The notes: generated by a model not told the origin, from the sequence alone. Positions 1-8,256 are shown, counted from the stretch's first letter. The stretch: DNA of 64,000 nucleotides from Ewingella americana ATCC 33852 (GCF_000735345.1 NZ_JMPJ01000069.1:1-64000); one strand, 5' to 3'. A program made the numbers and translations.

Positions 1-9
1 ATTTAAATT

Positions 10-33
10 ATGCCTGCTAACTTTAGCAGGCAT
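10..33. other. perfect 10-bp hairpin upstream of tRNA-Trp
   Basis: A perfect inverted repeat (ATGCCTGCTA, loop ACTT, TAGCAGGCAT) lies 17 nt before the tRNA-Trp gene. In E. coli trpT follows aspT at the end of an rRNA operon, so this is probably a spacer hairpin of a tRNA or rRNA precursor involved in processing. No T tract follows, so it does not look like a terminator. The upstream genes are outside the window. Confidence 0.4.
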
Positions 34-50
34 AATGTTAAGCAGAATCT

Positions 51-126
51 AGGGGCGTAGCTCAGTTGGTAGAGCACCGGTCTCCAAAACCGGGTGTCGC
101 GAGTTCGAGTCTCTCCGCCCCTGCCA
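51..126 (+). tRNA. trpT: tRNA-Trp (anticodon CCA)
   Basis: A 76-nt cloverleaf is visible. The acceptor AGGGGCG pairs with CGCCCCT, the D-arm contains the AGCTCAGTTGGTAGAGC block, the anticodon loop is CTCCAAA with anticodon CCA, the T-arm contains GTTCGAGTC, and a 3' GCCA is encoded. It reads UGG codons. No promoter is seen just upstream, which fits the last gene of a longer rRNA/tRNA transcript as in E. coli, where trpT also precedes hdfR. Confidence 0.97.
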
Positions 127-133
127 TATAAAG

Positions 134-163
134 GCCCTTTGCGAAAGCGAAGGGCTTTTTTTT
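134..163 (+). terminator. Rho-independent terminator after tRNA-Trp
   Basis: A 9-bp stem (GCCCTTTGC with GCGAAGGGC, one G-U pair, GAAA loop) is followed by an uninterrupted T run. It begins 8 nt after the tRNA CCA end, as expected for the end of the rRNA/tRNA transcription unit. Confidence 0.9.
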
Positions 164-173
164 GCTTTAAAAT

Positions 174-260
174 CCTGCCACACCTGCCACACCTGCCACA
201 CCTGCCACACCTGCCACACCTGCCACACCTGCCACACCTGCCACACCTGCCACACCTGCC
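174..260. repeat. 9-bp tandem repeat (CCTGCCACA, about 9.7 copies)
   Basis: The unit CCTGCCACA is repeated head to tail without any change for 87 bp, ending CCTGCC before GCTATCC. It starts 11 bp after the terminator of tRNA-Trp. Because the period is a multiple of three, several reading frames stay open through it and give repetitive artefact proteins. No ribosome binding site or gene is associated. Perfect identity between copies suggests recent slippage, so copy number is likely to vary between strains. Confidence 0.95.
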
Positions 261-283
261 GCTATCCACTTGTAATCACTTCA

Positions 284-538
284 AATGCTGCTCGTAAAAT
301 AGCCACAACACATCGGCGAAAAGAGCTTTTTCATCATTTATCTTTCAGTTTATGGTACGAATGTCGGCATTTTTTGGATAGAAAACCCTCAGATAGGATC
401 AATTTCTGGATCTTCCGAGCGGGATATTTGAGCGATTTTGAAGGGATAGAAGAGTTGCGGAGCGAAGGAGTTAAAGGCGCGTTATTGCTTTCTATTGCGC
501 CAATTATGCTGGATAAAGTGACTAAAATGCATGCATGA
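284..538 (+). other. open frame without start codon, possible gene remnant
   Basis: In the gap between the tandem repeat and hdfR, one plus-strand frame is free of stops from before 284 to a TGA at 536-538. No ATG or GTG with a plausible ribosome binding site opens it. The translation has protein-like composition (for example FWIFRAGYLSDFEGIEELR) but I do not recognise the family. It may be the C-terminal relic of a gene that once stood beside the tRNA, a common integration site. An open frame of this length can also arise by chance. Otherwise I see nothing in 301-576. Confidence 0.2.
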
Positions 539-576
539 AAGGTTCTTTTGAGATCTTTAGCTGTGGCGTTAGCCCA

Positions 577-1404
577 TTACAAATAAGTCACCAGAGGCGT
601 TTTAAGTAACTGACGAATCAGCACCTGCTGATCGCTGCTCTGGAGCCACACGGCGTACAGAGGGCGAATAACAGGAGGAATTTCATGGTAAGGCGACAGC
701 TGAGGATACTCTTTTGCCCAGTGTGTCGGCAGATAGGCGCAGCCTCCGGTCGTTTCCAATAGCTGGCGAGTCAGATGTGCTGAGGTGGTTGTCAGAACAG
801 GTTCCTGCTCATTGGTCTGCATTTTGCTTTCTTGCTGGGTGAAATCTGCACCCCACTCCAAACGGACATACGGCGCATGTTCGGCCTTATCATGCTTGGC
901 TGAAGCGAAAAGACGTAACGAGAAATTACCTAGCAGCTGGCTGGAAAGCTCATCCATCTTGGGGGGTTCTGTTGTGATGAGGAGATCTAGCTGTCTTTCA
1001 TGCAGTTGCTTAACCAGCGAGTGTCGAAGTGCCACGCGCGCTTCGAGGCGCAATGCTTCACGCTGAGTGTAAAGAGATTGCAACCAAGGGGTTAGATAGG
1101 CTTCCCAGAGCGAAGCCGTGGCCCCGATAGACAATTCTGTGTGCTGTAGAGAGCGTACAACCTCTTTTTTAGCCATTTGCCAGGTCGACATGAGGTTTTC
1201 AGCGTAGGGAAGCAAACGCTCGCCAGCGGGCGTTAAGCGAATGTTATTGCGGTGGCGGGTGAATAAATTTGCCCCAAGCTGGGTCTCCAGTTGGCGGATG
1301 CGAAAACTGACTGCTGATTGCGTCAAATAGAGTGATTCAGCGGCTCTACCAAAGTGGCGCGTTCTACTAACCTCCAAAAAGGTTTTCAGTAATTCCGTAT
1401 CCAA
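577..1404 (-). CDS. hdfR: HdfR, LysR-type transcriptional regulator
   Basis: This 275-residue LysR-family regulator has an N-terminal winged helix-turn-helix (residues about 3-60, including [20 protein letters not shown]) and a C-terminal effector-binding domain. In E. coli, HdfR represses flhDC, the flagellar master operon; the same role here is inference. I chose the TTG start at 1404 because it gives the family N-terminus (M)[11 protein letters not shown] and has GGAG six bases upstream. A TTG at 1416 would add four residues and has no such site. The gene is divergent from maoP, as in E. coli, and the 118-bp gap probably carries both promoters. The C-terminal half has diverged more from E. 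coli than the DNA-binding half. Confidence 0.9.
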   Translation of the reverse strand: MDTELLKTFLEVSRTRHFGRAAESLYLTQSAVSFRIRQLETQLGANLFTRHRNNIRLTPAGERLLPYAENLMSTWQMAKKEVVRSLQHTELSIGATASLWEAYLTPWLQSLYTQREALRLEARVALRHSLVKQLHERQLDLLITTEPPKMDELSSQLLGNFSLRLFASAKHDKAEHAPYVRLEWGADFTQQESKMQTNEQEPVLTTTSAHLTRQLLETTGGCAYLPTHWAKEYPQLSPYHEIPPVIRPLYAVWLQSSDQQVLIRQLLKTPLVTYL

Positions 1405-1522
1405 AACTATCTCCAATATTTTTTGTCGTTAAGATTTAAATGTTTTGTTTTACACATTGTCAAGCCTATCTAATACTCCGCGCCATAACAGCACGACCAT
1501 GAGAGAATTAGGAGCGTGTCAG

Positions 1523-1861
1523 ATGGCGGAAAGCTTCATCACGACAAATCGTTTTTTTGACAATAAACACTACCCTCGCGGGTTCTCCCGGCATGGCGAT
1601 TTCACCATTAAAGAAGCGCAAATGCTAGAACGTTACGGCTTTGCTTTCAATGAGCTGGACTTGGGGAAACGCGAACCTGCAACCGAGGAAGAAAAGCTCT
1701 TTCTTGAGGTCTGCCGCGGCAGCCGTGATCCGGCAACCGAAGCGGAAAAAGTGTGGAATAAATACATTACCCGCACACGTCGCCCGAAGAAATTCCACAC
1801 GTTGTCTGGCGGTAAGCCGCAAGCTGACGCCGTGGAAGATTACACGGAAAGCGATGATTAA
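1523..1861 (+). CDS. maoP: MaoP (YifE), Ori macrodomain organiser
   Basis: The 112-residue product has the same length and general sequence as E. coli MaoP (YifE). With the cis-acting site maoS, located close by in E. coli, that protein keeps the Ori macrodomain organised and limits its mixing with neighbouring chromosome regions. The ATG at 1523 is chosen because AGGAG lies nine bases upstream and the product [20 protein letters not shown] matches the family start; an in-frame extension to 1445 has no support. It is divergent from hdfR and convergent with comM, with a shared terminator at 1864. I could not point to maoS by eye. Confidence 0.9.
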   Translation: MAESFITTNRFFDNKHYPRGFSRHGDFTIKEAQMLERYGFAFNELDLGKREPATEEEKLFLEVCRGSRDPATEAEKVWNKYITRTRRPKKFHTLSGGKPQADAVEDYTESDD

Positions 1862-1863
1862 TG

Positions 1864-1888
1864 AAACGGGGCCTAGCCCCGTTTTTTT
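1864..1888. terminator. terminator between maoP and comM
   Basis: A 9-bp stem, AAACGGGGC/GCCCCGTTT with CTA loop, is followed by a T run on the plus strand. It starts directly after the maoP stop and its T tract overlaps the stop codon of the convergent comM gene. Confidence 0.85.
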
Positions 1889-3428
1889 ATGCCAGGCTTT
1901 TGTGTAACTTCAGCAGCAATCTATCCATACATCTGTAGCTTAGCGCTTCAGAGATATGAGCTTTCTCAATCATAGACTGATTATTGAGATCGGCTATTGT
2001 TCTCGCAACTTTAAGAATGCGATGCCACGCTCGAACCGATAATCCCAGCTTGTGCAGCACCCCCTCCAGAAATTCAGCATCCTCCTTTTTAAGCTCGCAA
2101 AATTTTTCGACTTCACTGCTGCTCATATGCGCATTAATTTTCCCTGACCGGGCTAATTGGCGCTCGCGAGCCCTCATCACTCGCTCGCGTACCTGCGCAC
2201 TGCTCTCTCTGGCGCGAGAGCCGAGCTTCTGGCTTTGCAAACTCAGCACGCCCGGTGGCAGGAGAGGCACTTCAATCGATAAATCAAAACGGTCGAGAAA
2301 GGGACCTGAGAGCCTGCTGAGATAGCGAAGGACCTGCTGGGGAGGAGTACGGTTGTGTACGCCTTGGTAATGTCCTGTAGGGCTGGGATTCATGGCGGCG
2401 ATGAGTTGCGTTCTGGCGGGGTAGCGCACCTTGGCGCGGGCGCGTGAGATGGTGATTTCGCCTGACTCCATGGGCTGGCGCAAGGCATCGAGCACTTTGC
2501 GTTCGAACTCCGGCAGCTCGTCAAGAAACAGCACGCCGTTGTGTGCCAGAGAAATTTCGCCGGGACGTGGCAAAGAGCCGCCGCCGACTAAGGCGCTCAT
2601 GGAGGTGCTGTGGTGAGGGGCGCGGAAAGGGCGGCTGCGTGAGAAATTTCCATTCTCTTCGGGGTTGTAGACCAGACTGGCTATCGCCGCCGTCTCAAGG
2701 GTTTCTTGATCGGTTAACGGAGGCAGCAACGCTGGCAGGCGGCTGGCAAGCATGGTTTTGCCGGTACCCGGGGGGCCAATCAGCAAGAGGTTATGCCCAC
2801 CGGCGGCGGCCACTTCCAGCGCTCGTTTAGACTGCTCTTGCCCAATGATGTCAGCAATGTCGGGCTGGTTGGCGTAGATATCCGGCGGATCGACGCGTTC
2901 GACGTCATGTAAATCCTCTTCCCCCTGCAAAAAAGCACAGACTTGCAGAAGATGGTCGGCGACCTTGGCGATACCTGTCTCAAGCAGTGACATTTCTTGC
3001 CGATTGTCTTGCGGGAGGATTAAGCGTCGCCCCTCTTTTTGAGCTTCCAATGCCGCGGGAATAGCGCCATTTACGCCACGTAACGCGCCAGAAAGCCCTA
3101 ACTCCCCTAGAAACTCGTAATCACCCAGCTTATCCCCAGAAAGCTGCTCAGAAGCCACCAGAATCGCTAGCGCGATGGACAAGTCGTAACGGCCACCCTC
3201 TTTGGGCAGGTCAGCGGGAGCCAGATTGACGGTGATGCGTTTGGCGGGAAAGGTGAAACCGCAGTTGAGTATGGCGCTACGTACCCGATCCCGTGCCTCT
3301 TTCACCGTGGTTTCTGGTAAGCCAACCAGCGCCAGAGCGGGCAAGCCATTGCTGATATGAACTTCGACAGCAACCCCCGGAGCCTGCACGCCAAGTGAGG
3401 CTCTGGTGTGAACAACCGCTAATGCCAT
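1887..3428 (-). CDS. comM: ComM/YifB, Mg-chelatase-like AAA+ ATPase
   Basis: The 513-residue product has an N-terminal Lon-protease-like fold domain (residues about 1-175) followed by an AAA+ module with Walker A GPPGTGKT (218-225), Walker B VLFLDELPEF (299-308) and a C-terminal Mg-chelatase-type helical region. In competent bacteria ComM is a helicase that promotes branch migration during integration of transformed DNA; in E. coli (YifB) the role is not well defined. The start at 3428 is preferred over the ATG at 3434 because AAGGAG directly abuts the earlier ATG but lies six bases before the later one. It is transcribed toward maoP, as in E. coli. Confidence 0.92.
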   Translation of the reverse strand: MALAVVHTRASLGVQAPGVAVEVHISNGLPALALVGLPETTVKEARDRVRSAILNCGFTFPAKRITVNLAPADLPKEGGRYDLSIALAILVASEQLSGDKLGDYEFLGELGLSGALRGVNGAIPAALEAQKEGRRLILPQDNRQEMSLLETGIAKVADHLLQVCAFLQGEEDLHDVERVDPPDIYANQPDIADIIGQEQSKRALEVAAAGGHNLLLIGPPGTGKTMLASRLPALLPPLTDQETLETAAIASLVYNPEENGNFSRSRPFRAPHHSTSMSALVGGGSLPRPGEISLAHNGVLFLDELPEFERKVLDALRQPMESGEITISRARAKVRYPARTQLIAAMNPSPTGHYQGVHNRTPPQQVLRYLSRLSGPFLDRFDLSIEVPLLPPGVLSLQSQKLGSRARESSAQVRERVMRARERQLARSGKINAHMSSSEVEKFCELKKEDAEFLEGVLHKLGLSVRAWHRILKVARTIADLNNQSMIEKAHISEALSYRCMDRLLLKLHKSLA

Positions 3429-3640
3429 CGGCATCTCCTTGCGACTACGCCCAATTTGAGGCCGCAGTATGTCGCAATCCGCAGTCAGAACATCCGTCTA
3501 TTGGCGGCTATCCAGCACGTCTCGAAATCATAATTATGCAGTGACAATTTTTGCAGGGATGGGTGCGAGGGAAATCGCATATTGAGCAATAGCTGTTAAC
3601 ACTTTGCGGTATCTGGAAACAAATTAGCAAACTAATAATC

Positions 3641-3669
3641 TTGCTGCTTTTTGAATCAGAGTGTTTAAT
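3641..3669 (+). promoter_or_regulatory. candidate sigma-70 promoter of the MFS gene
   Basis: TTGCTG (3641-3646) and TTTAAT (3664-3669) are separated by 17 bp in an AT-rich stretch. The resulting leader before the MFS gene would be about 115 nt. The rest of the 365-bp gap between comM and this gene (3429-3793) shows no gene. Confidence 0.45.
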
Positions 3670-3793
3670 TTATTTGGATATTAACAATAAATAAACATTT
3701 TATTTTCTTGTTTAACATTGCTCCAGCCTCATTGGTTTGTTCCGGATACAGCAATGAGCGCACCCTACACTTTTCCGGGATAGGAAACACACC

Positions 3794-5032
3794 ATGTTCG
3801 GTTGGACCTCCAGACAGCGTAATGTCGCTATTGCCAGCTTTTTAAGTTGGACGCTCGACGCGTTCGATTTCTTCATCCTCGTCTTCTTACTCAGCGACAT
3901 TGCTACTGCCTTTAGCGTAGATATCAAGGAAGTGACGCTTGCCATCTTGCTGACCCTCGCGGTGAGGCCAATTGGGGCATTGCTGTTTGGGCGTGCTGCG
4001 GAGAAATATGGTCGTAAGCCGATATTGATGATCAATATCGCCTTCTTCTCGGTGTTTGAACTTTGCACAGCGGCGGCCCCTTCGCTGACCGTTTTCTTAG
4101 TATTAAGAGTGATTTACGGCGTGGCGATGGGCGGTGTGTGGGGCGTTGCTTCTTCACTGGCGATGGAAACTATTCCAGACCGTTCTCGCGGATTTATGTC
4201 CGGCGTGTTCCAGGCGGGTTATCCGTTTGGTTATCTGCTGGCCGCGGTGGTGTACGGGCTGTTCTCCAATATGGTTGGCTGGAGAGGCATGTTCGTGATT
4301 GGCGCAGTGCCGATTTTCCTGCTGCCATTCATCTGGTTCAAAGTTCAAGAATCACCGGTATGGCTGGCTGCCAGAGAGCGCAAAGAGAGCACCGCGCTGA
4401 TGCCAGTGCTGAAATCTCACTGGAAGTTGTGCGTTTATCTGGTGGTGCTGATGGCGGCTTTCAACTTCTTCAGCCACGGTACTCAAGATCTCTATCCGTC
4501 CTTCCTGAAAATTCAGCACGGGTTTGATGCCCATACGGTCAGCTTGATTGCGATTGGCTACACCATCGCTTCTATCATCGGCGGCATCTTCTTTGGCTCA
4601 CTTTCCGAAAAAATTGGACGTAAAAAAGCCATTATTATCGCGGCCTTACTGTCACTTCCGGTGATCCCGCTGTGGGCCTTCTCAAGTGGCGTATGGACCA
4701 TTGGTTTAGGCGCTTTCTTGATGCAGTTGATGGTGCAGGGCGCGTGGGGCGTGGTGCCGAGCTACCTTACCGAACTGGTGCCTGCTAACACCCGTGCGGT
4801 CTTGCCGGGGTTTGTTTACCAGCTGGGTAACCTTTTGGCGTCGGTCAATGCCACCTTGCAAGCCTACATTGCCGAAAGCAACGATCATAATTACGGTTTA
4901 GCGATGGCCGTTGTGGCTGGAACCGTGGCAATTGTCATTGCGGTGTTGGTTTCCTTCGGGCGCGATACGCGCGGAAAAGTGCTCTCAGGTGAAATAAAAT
5001 CATCTGGGGCGAAAGTTCATACGAATGCCTGA
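3794..5032 (+). CDS. MFS transporter, sialate/lactate:H+ symporter-like (SHS) type
   Basis: This 412-residue inner-membrane protein shows about twelve hydrophobic segments and two copies of the MFS loop signature, GRAAEKYGRK (66-75) and a related SEKIGRKK in the second half. The N-terminal SWTLDAFDFFILVF segment, with two acidic residues in the first membrane helix, is typical of the sialate:H+ symporter family (NanT and lactate or carboxylate relatives), so a proton-coupled organic acid carrier is likely. The substrate cannot be named. The gene stands alone between comM and the ilv operon, where E. coli has none. No terminator is obvious in the 131 bp before ilvL. The ribosome binding site is weak (TAGGAAA, 9 nt upstream). 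Confidence 0.75.
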   Translation: MFGWTSRQRNVAIASFLSWTLDAFDFFILVFLLSDIATAFSVDIKEVTLAILLTLAVRPIGALLFGRAAEKYGRKPILMINIAFFSVFELCTAAAPSLTVFLVLRVIYGVAMGGVWGVASSLAMETIPDRSRGFMSGVFQAGYPFGYLLAAVVYGLFSNMVGWRGMFVIGAVPIFLLPFIWFKVQESPVWLAARERKESTALMPVLKSHWKLCVYLVVLMAAFNFFSHGTQDLYPSFLKIQHGFDAHTVSLIAIGYTIASIIGGIFFGSLSEKIGRKKAIIIAALLSLPVIPLWAFSSGVWTIGLGAFLMQLMVQGAWGVVPSYLTELVPANTRAVLPGFVYQLGNLLASVNATLQAYIAESNDHNYGLAMAVVAGTVAIVIAVLVSFGRDTRGKVLSGEIKSSGAKVHTNA

Positions 5033-5093
5033 TTTGATTAACTATTTTTGAGTTAATGGTAAGCAGGCTAAAGGTAATAACCTAAGAAAAGTG

Positions 5094-5121
5094 TTGTCAT
5101 ATCACACCTGACTGTGATAAC
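5094..5121 (+). promoter_or_regulatory. ilv operon promoter region with perfect inverted repeat
   Basis: TTGTCA (5094-5099) and GATAAC (5116-5121), 16 bp apart, form a plausible promoter about 40 nt before ilvL. Between and overlapping these elements is a perfect inverted repeat, ATCACA-CCTGAC-TGTGAT (5101-5118). A protein bound there would cover the polymerase site. No known regulator is assigned. The half-sites are inverted relative to the CRP consensus, so CRP is not claimed. Confidence 0.45.
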
Positions 5122-5163
5122 TCTGTAGGCAATCGTTCGTAAGAAGAATTTAAGAAACCAAAA

Positions 5164-5265
5164 ATGAAAGCCCTTCTCCTAGTAGTTAGCCTAGTCGTGA
5201 TTAGCGTGGTGGTGATTATTATCCCACCGTGCGGGGCTGCACTTGGACGAAGAAAGGCTTATTAA
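5164..5265 (+). CDS. ilvL: IlvL, ilv operon leader peptide
   Basis: The 33-residue peptide MKALLLVVSLVVISVVVIII continues to PPCGAALGRRKAY and is nearly identical to the E. coli ilvGMEDA leader peptide. It is packed with leucine, valine and isoleucine codons, so ribosome stalling when any charged branched-chain tRNA is scarce would favour an antiterminator over the terminator at 5286. It is too short for ordinary gene finding. The terminator begins 20 nt after the stop codon, the classical attenuator layout. Confidence 0.95.
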   Translation: MKALLLVVSLVVISVVVIIIPPCGAALGRRKAY

Positions 5266-5285
5266 ACAAGCCTGAACCTGAAAAG

Positions 5286-5318
5286 AACCCCGCACCGAAA
5301 GGTCCGGGGTTTTTTTTT
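5286..5318 (+). terminator. ilv attenuator terminator
   Basis: The stem AACCCCGCACC/GGTCCGGGGTT (one C-C mismatch, GAAA loop) is followed by eight or more T residues. It lies between ilvL and ilvX and is the attenuator that responds to IlvL translation, as known for ilvGMEDA in enteric bacteria. Confidence 0.93.
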
Positions 5319-5349
5319 GGCCAGAGCAAAATTGAGGCGAGAATAGAAA

Positions 5350-5400
5350 ATGAGCAACAGCATAAAATTCTGCGCAGAACCTAAAAAGGCAGGAGAATAA
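5350..5400 (+). CDS. ilvX: IlvX, 16-residue peptide upstream of ilvG
   Basis: A 16-codon [19 protein letters not shown], sits between the attenuator and ilvG. It has the same position and length as E. coli IlvX and shares the start pattern of Met-x-Asn-Ser, a variable residue, then Lys-Phe-Cys. The ilvG ribosome binding site (AGGAG at 5391-5395) lies inside its last codons and its stop is two bases before the ilvG ATG, so the two are probably translationally coupled. No biochemical function is established that I know of. Confidence 0.75.
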   Translation: MSNSIKFCAEPKKAGE

Positions 5401-5402
5401 CG

Positions 5403-7049
5403 ATGACCGGAGCACAGTGGGTAGTACAAGCATTGCGCGCACAGGGGGTCGATATGGTTTTCGGCTACCCAGGCGGAGCAATTATGCCGGTATACGATGC
5501 ATTGTATGACGGCGGCGTCGAACACCTACTGTGCCGACACGAGCAGGGCGCTGCGATGGCCGCCATTGGCTACGCACGTTCCACCGGGAAAGTCGGCGTG
5601 TGCATCGCCACTTCCGGGCCTGGCGCAACGAATTTAATCACCGGTCTGGCTGACGCGCTGATGGATTCCGTTCCTCTGGTGGCGATCACCGGTCAGGTTG
5701 GCTCTGCGTTAATCGGGACTGATGCTTTCCAAGAAATCGATGTTTTGGGTCTGTCTCTCGCCTGCACCAAACACAGCTTTTTAGTTGAATCGCTGGACGC
5801 TCTGCCGGAAATCATGGCTGACGCTTTTGCTATCGCAACCAGCGGCCGTCCGGGACCTGTACTGATTGATATTCCTAAGGATATTCAGCTGGCGATGGGC
5901 GAATTACCGCCGCACTTGATGCCGGTTGAAGAGCAGTTCGCACACCCCATTGCCGAACTGCAACAAGCCTACGACATGATTGCCACCGCGCAGAAGCCGA
6001 TGATGTACGTTGGCGGCGGCGTGGGTATCGCTCAGGCCGTTCCGGCGCTGCGTGATTTCATCGCGACCACCGGCATACCCTCCGTCGCCACGCTGAAAGG
6101 CTTGGGCGCGCCAGATGCTAACGACCCGTGCTATCTGGGCATGTTAGGCATGCACGGCAGCAAAGCCGCGAACTTGGCAGTCCAAGAGTGTGACTTGCTG
6201 ATCGCCGTCGGTGCTCGTTTCGACGACCGCGTGACCGGCAAATTAAACACCTTCGCGCCACACGCCGCCGTTATCCATATGGACATCGACCCAGCCGAAA
6301 TGAACAAGCTGCGTCAGGCTCACGTGGCCTTGCAGGGGGATTTAAAAACCTTGCTGCCCGCGCTGAAGCAGCCGCTGTCTATCAATAACTGGCGTGACCA
6401 CACAATGACGCTGAAAGCACAGAGCGAGCCTCGCTACGATCATCCGGGCGAAGCTATCTTTGCCCCGCTGTTGCTCAAGCAGATCTCCGAGCGCAAAGCG
6501 GCAGAAACCGTTGTCACCACCGACGTAGGCCAGCACCAGATGTGGGCCGCCCAGCACATGCAGTTCAGCCGTCCGGAAAACTTCATTACTTCCAGCGGTT
6601 TGGGCACCATGGGCTTTGGTATCCCAGCGGCGGTTGGCGCACAGGTTGCTCGCCCGGACGACATGGTTATCTGCGTTTCTGGCGACGGTTCCTTCATGAT
6701 GAACGTTCAGGAGCTGGGCACCATCAAGCGAAAACAGCTGCCGTTAAAAATCCTGCTGTTGGATAACCAGCGTTTAGGCATGGTTCGACAGTGGCAGGAG
6801 CTGTTCTTTGATGGACGTTATAGCGAAACCAACCTCTCCGATAACCCCGATTTTATTACGCTGGCCAGCGCGTTCGATATCCCAGGCCAACGTATCAGCC
6901 GTAAAGATCAAGTCGACGCCGCCCTGGACGCTTTCTTCAACAGTGAAGGTCCTTATTTGCTTCAGGTTTCCATCGACGAAAGCCAGAACGTCTGGCCACT
7001 GGTGCCGCCAGGCGCAGGCAACGAAAATATGTTGGAGAAAATGTCATGA
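5403..7049 (+). CDS. ilvG: acetolactate synthase II large subunit
   Basis: The 548-residue catalytic subunit of acetohydroxyacid synthase II condenses two pyruvates, or pyruvate and 2-oxobutanoate, to start valine/leucine and isoleucine synthesis in the cytoplasm. It has the N-terminal thiamine diphosphate (ThDP) pyrimidine domain with catalytic Glu47 (CRHEQG), a central FAD-binding domain and the C-terminal ThDP motif GDGS (from 427) ending in an Asn at about 455. Length equals that of the functional enterobacterial enzyme. The frame is intact, unlike E. coli K-12 where ilvG carries a frameshift. AGGAG lies seven bases upstream. The ATGA overlap with ilvM couples the subunits. Confidence 0.97.
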   Translation: MTGAQWVVQALRAQGVDMVFGYPGGAIMPVYDALYDGGVEHLLCRHEQGAAMAAIGYARSTGKVGVCIATSGPGATNLITGLADALMDSVPLVAITGQVGSALIGTDAFQEIDVLGLSLACTKHSFLVESLDALPEIMADAFAIATSGRPGPVLIDIPKDIQLAMGELPPHLMPVEEQFAHPIAELQQAYDMIATAQKPMMYVGGGVGIAQAVPALRDFIATTGIPSVATLKGLGAPDANDPCYLGMLGMHGSKAANLAVQECDLLIAVGARFDDRVTGKLNTFAPHAAVIHMDIDPAEMNKLRQAHVALQGDLKTLLPALKQPLSINNWRDHTMTLKAQSEPRYDHPGEAIFAPLLLKQISERKAAETVVTTDVGQHQMWAAQHMQFSRPENFITSSGLGTMGFGIPAAVGAQVARPDDMVICVSGDGSFMMNVQELGTIKRKQLPLKILLLDNQRLGMVRQWQELFFDGRYSETNLSDNPDFITLASAFDIPGQRISRKDQVDAALDAFFNSEGPYLLQVSIDESQNVWPLVPPGAGNENMLEKMS

Positions 7050-7309
7050 TGCAGCATAACGTCTCAATTCAAGCTCGCTTCCGCCCTGAAATGTTAGAAC
7101 GGGTTTTACGCGTTGTCCGCCACCGTGGTTTTCAGGTGTGCGCGATGAATATGACTCCTATGATAAATGCGGAAAACATAAATATTGAATTGACCGTTGC
7201 CAGCCAGCGGTCTGTAGATTTACTGTCTTCACAGTTACGCAAATTGATGGATGTCGCCTGCGTCGAGATCCAACAGCACACATCACAACAAATACGCGCC
7301 AACGCGTAA
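7046..7309 (+). CDS. ilvM: acetolactate synthase II small (regulatory) subunit
   Basis: The 87-residue protein with an ACT-type fold is the small subunit of acetohydroxyacid synthase II. It is needed for full activity of IlvG; the isozyme II holoenzyme is the valine-insensitive form in enterics. The start [23 protein letters not shown] follows the family pattern after its first residues. The gene overlaps the ilvG stop codon (ATGA), consistent with equal production of the two subunits, and is followed 16 bases later by ilvE. Confidence 0.95.
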   Translation: MMQHNVSIQARFRPEMLERVLRVVRHRGFQVCAMNMTPMINAENINIELTVASQRSVDLLSSQLRKLMDVACVEIQQHTSQQIRANA

Positions 7310-7325
7310 GTTAAGGAAAGAGAGA

Positions 7326-8255
7326 ATGACGAAGAAAGCTGATTTCATTTGGTTCAATGGCGAGATGGTTCCTTGGGCGGAAGCGAAAGTACACGTAATG
7401 TCACACGCACTGCATTACGGCACTTCAGTCTTTGAGGGCGTTCGTTGCTACGACTCCCACAAAGGCCCAGTGGTGTTCCGTCACCGTGAACACATGCAGC
7501 GCCTGCGTGACTCAGCCAAAATCTATCGTATGCCAGTCAGCCAGAGCGTTGATGAGTTGATGGAAGCTTGCCGCGAAACCCTGCGCACCAACAAGCTGGT
7601 GAGCGCATACATCCGTCCGCTGGTGTTTATCGGCGATGTCGGTATGGGCGTTAACCCACCAGATGGTTACAAAACTGATGTGATCATCGCCGCGTTCCCT
7701 TGGGGCGCCTATCTGGGTGAAGAAGCGCTGGAGCAAGGTATCGATGCGATGGTTTCTTCATGGAACCGCGTAGCAGCTAACACCATCCCAACTGCCGCGA
7801 AAGCCGGCGGTAACTATCTTTCTTCCCTGCTGGTCGGTAGCGAAGCTCGCCGCCACGGCTATCAGGAAGGCATCGCGCTGGATGTTCACGGTTATGTTTC
7901 CGAAGGCGCGGGCGAAAACCTGTTTGAAGTTAAAGACGGCATTATCTTCACGCCACCATTCACCTCTTCTGCACTGCCGGGTATCACCCGCGACGCCATC
8001 ATCAAACTGGCGAAAGACATGGGTCTGGAAGTGCGTGAACAAGTGCTGTCTCGTGAATCTCTGTATCTGGCTGACGAAGTCTTCATGTCAGGCACCGCGG
8101 CTGAAATCACCCCGGTTCGCAGCGTTGATGGTATCCAAGTGGGTATCGGCAAGCGTGGTCCAGTGACTAAAAAAATCCAGGATGCATTCTTCGGCCTGTT
8201 CACCGGCAAAACCGAAGACAAATGGGGCTGGTTGGATCCAATCAACCCACAATAA
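7326..8255 (+). CDS. ilvE: branched-chain amino acid aminotransferase
   Basis: The 309-residue fold-type IV PLP enzyme transfers the amino group from glutamate to the 2-oxo acids of valine, leucine and isoleucine, the last step of all three pathways. The PLP-binding lysine is Lys159 in IPTAAKAGGNYLSS, at the same number as in E. coli. The ATG at 7326 is chosen for its exact family length and the AAGGAAAGAG Shine-Dalgarno stretch upstream; the open frame extends further 5' into ilvM but has no support there. A 118-bp gap with two hairpins separates it from ilvD. Confidence 0.96.
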   Translation: MTKKADFIWFNGEMVPWAEAKVHVMSHALHYGTSVFEGVRCYDSHKGPVVFRHREHMQRLRDSAKIYRMPVSQSVDELMEACRETLRTNKLVSAYIRPLVFIGDVGMGVNPPDGYKTDVIIAAFPWGAYLGEEALEQGIDAMVSSWNRVAANTIPTAAKAGGNYLSSLLVGSEARRHGYQEGIALDVHGYVSEGAGENLFEVKDGIIFTPPFTSSALPGITRDAIIKLAKDMGLEVREQVLSRESLYLADEVFMSGTAAEITPVRSVDGIQVGIGKRGPVTKKIQDAFFGLFTGKTEDKWGWLDPINPQ

Positions 8256-8256
8256 T

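Noticed and set aside
174-260. Possible CRISPR array in the 9-bp repeats.
   Set aside because: The units are contiguous with no spacers and are far too short for CRISPR repeats; no cas genes are nearby.
3-297. Open frames on both strands that cross the 9-bp repeat (repetitive WQV, RCG and HLP proteins).
   Set aside because: They exist only because the repeat length is a multiple of three; they overlap tRNA-Trp and have no ribosome binding site.
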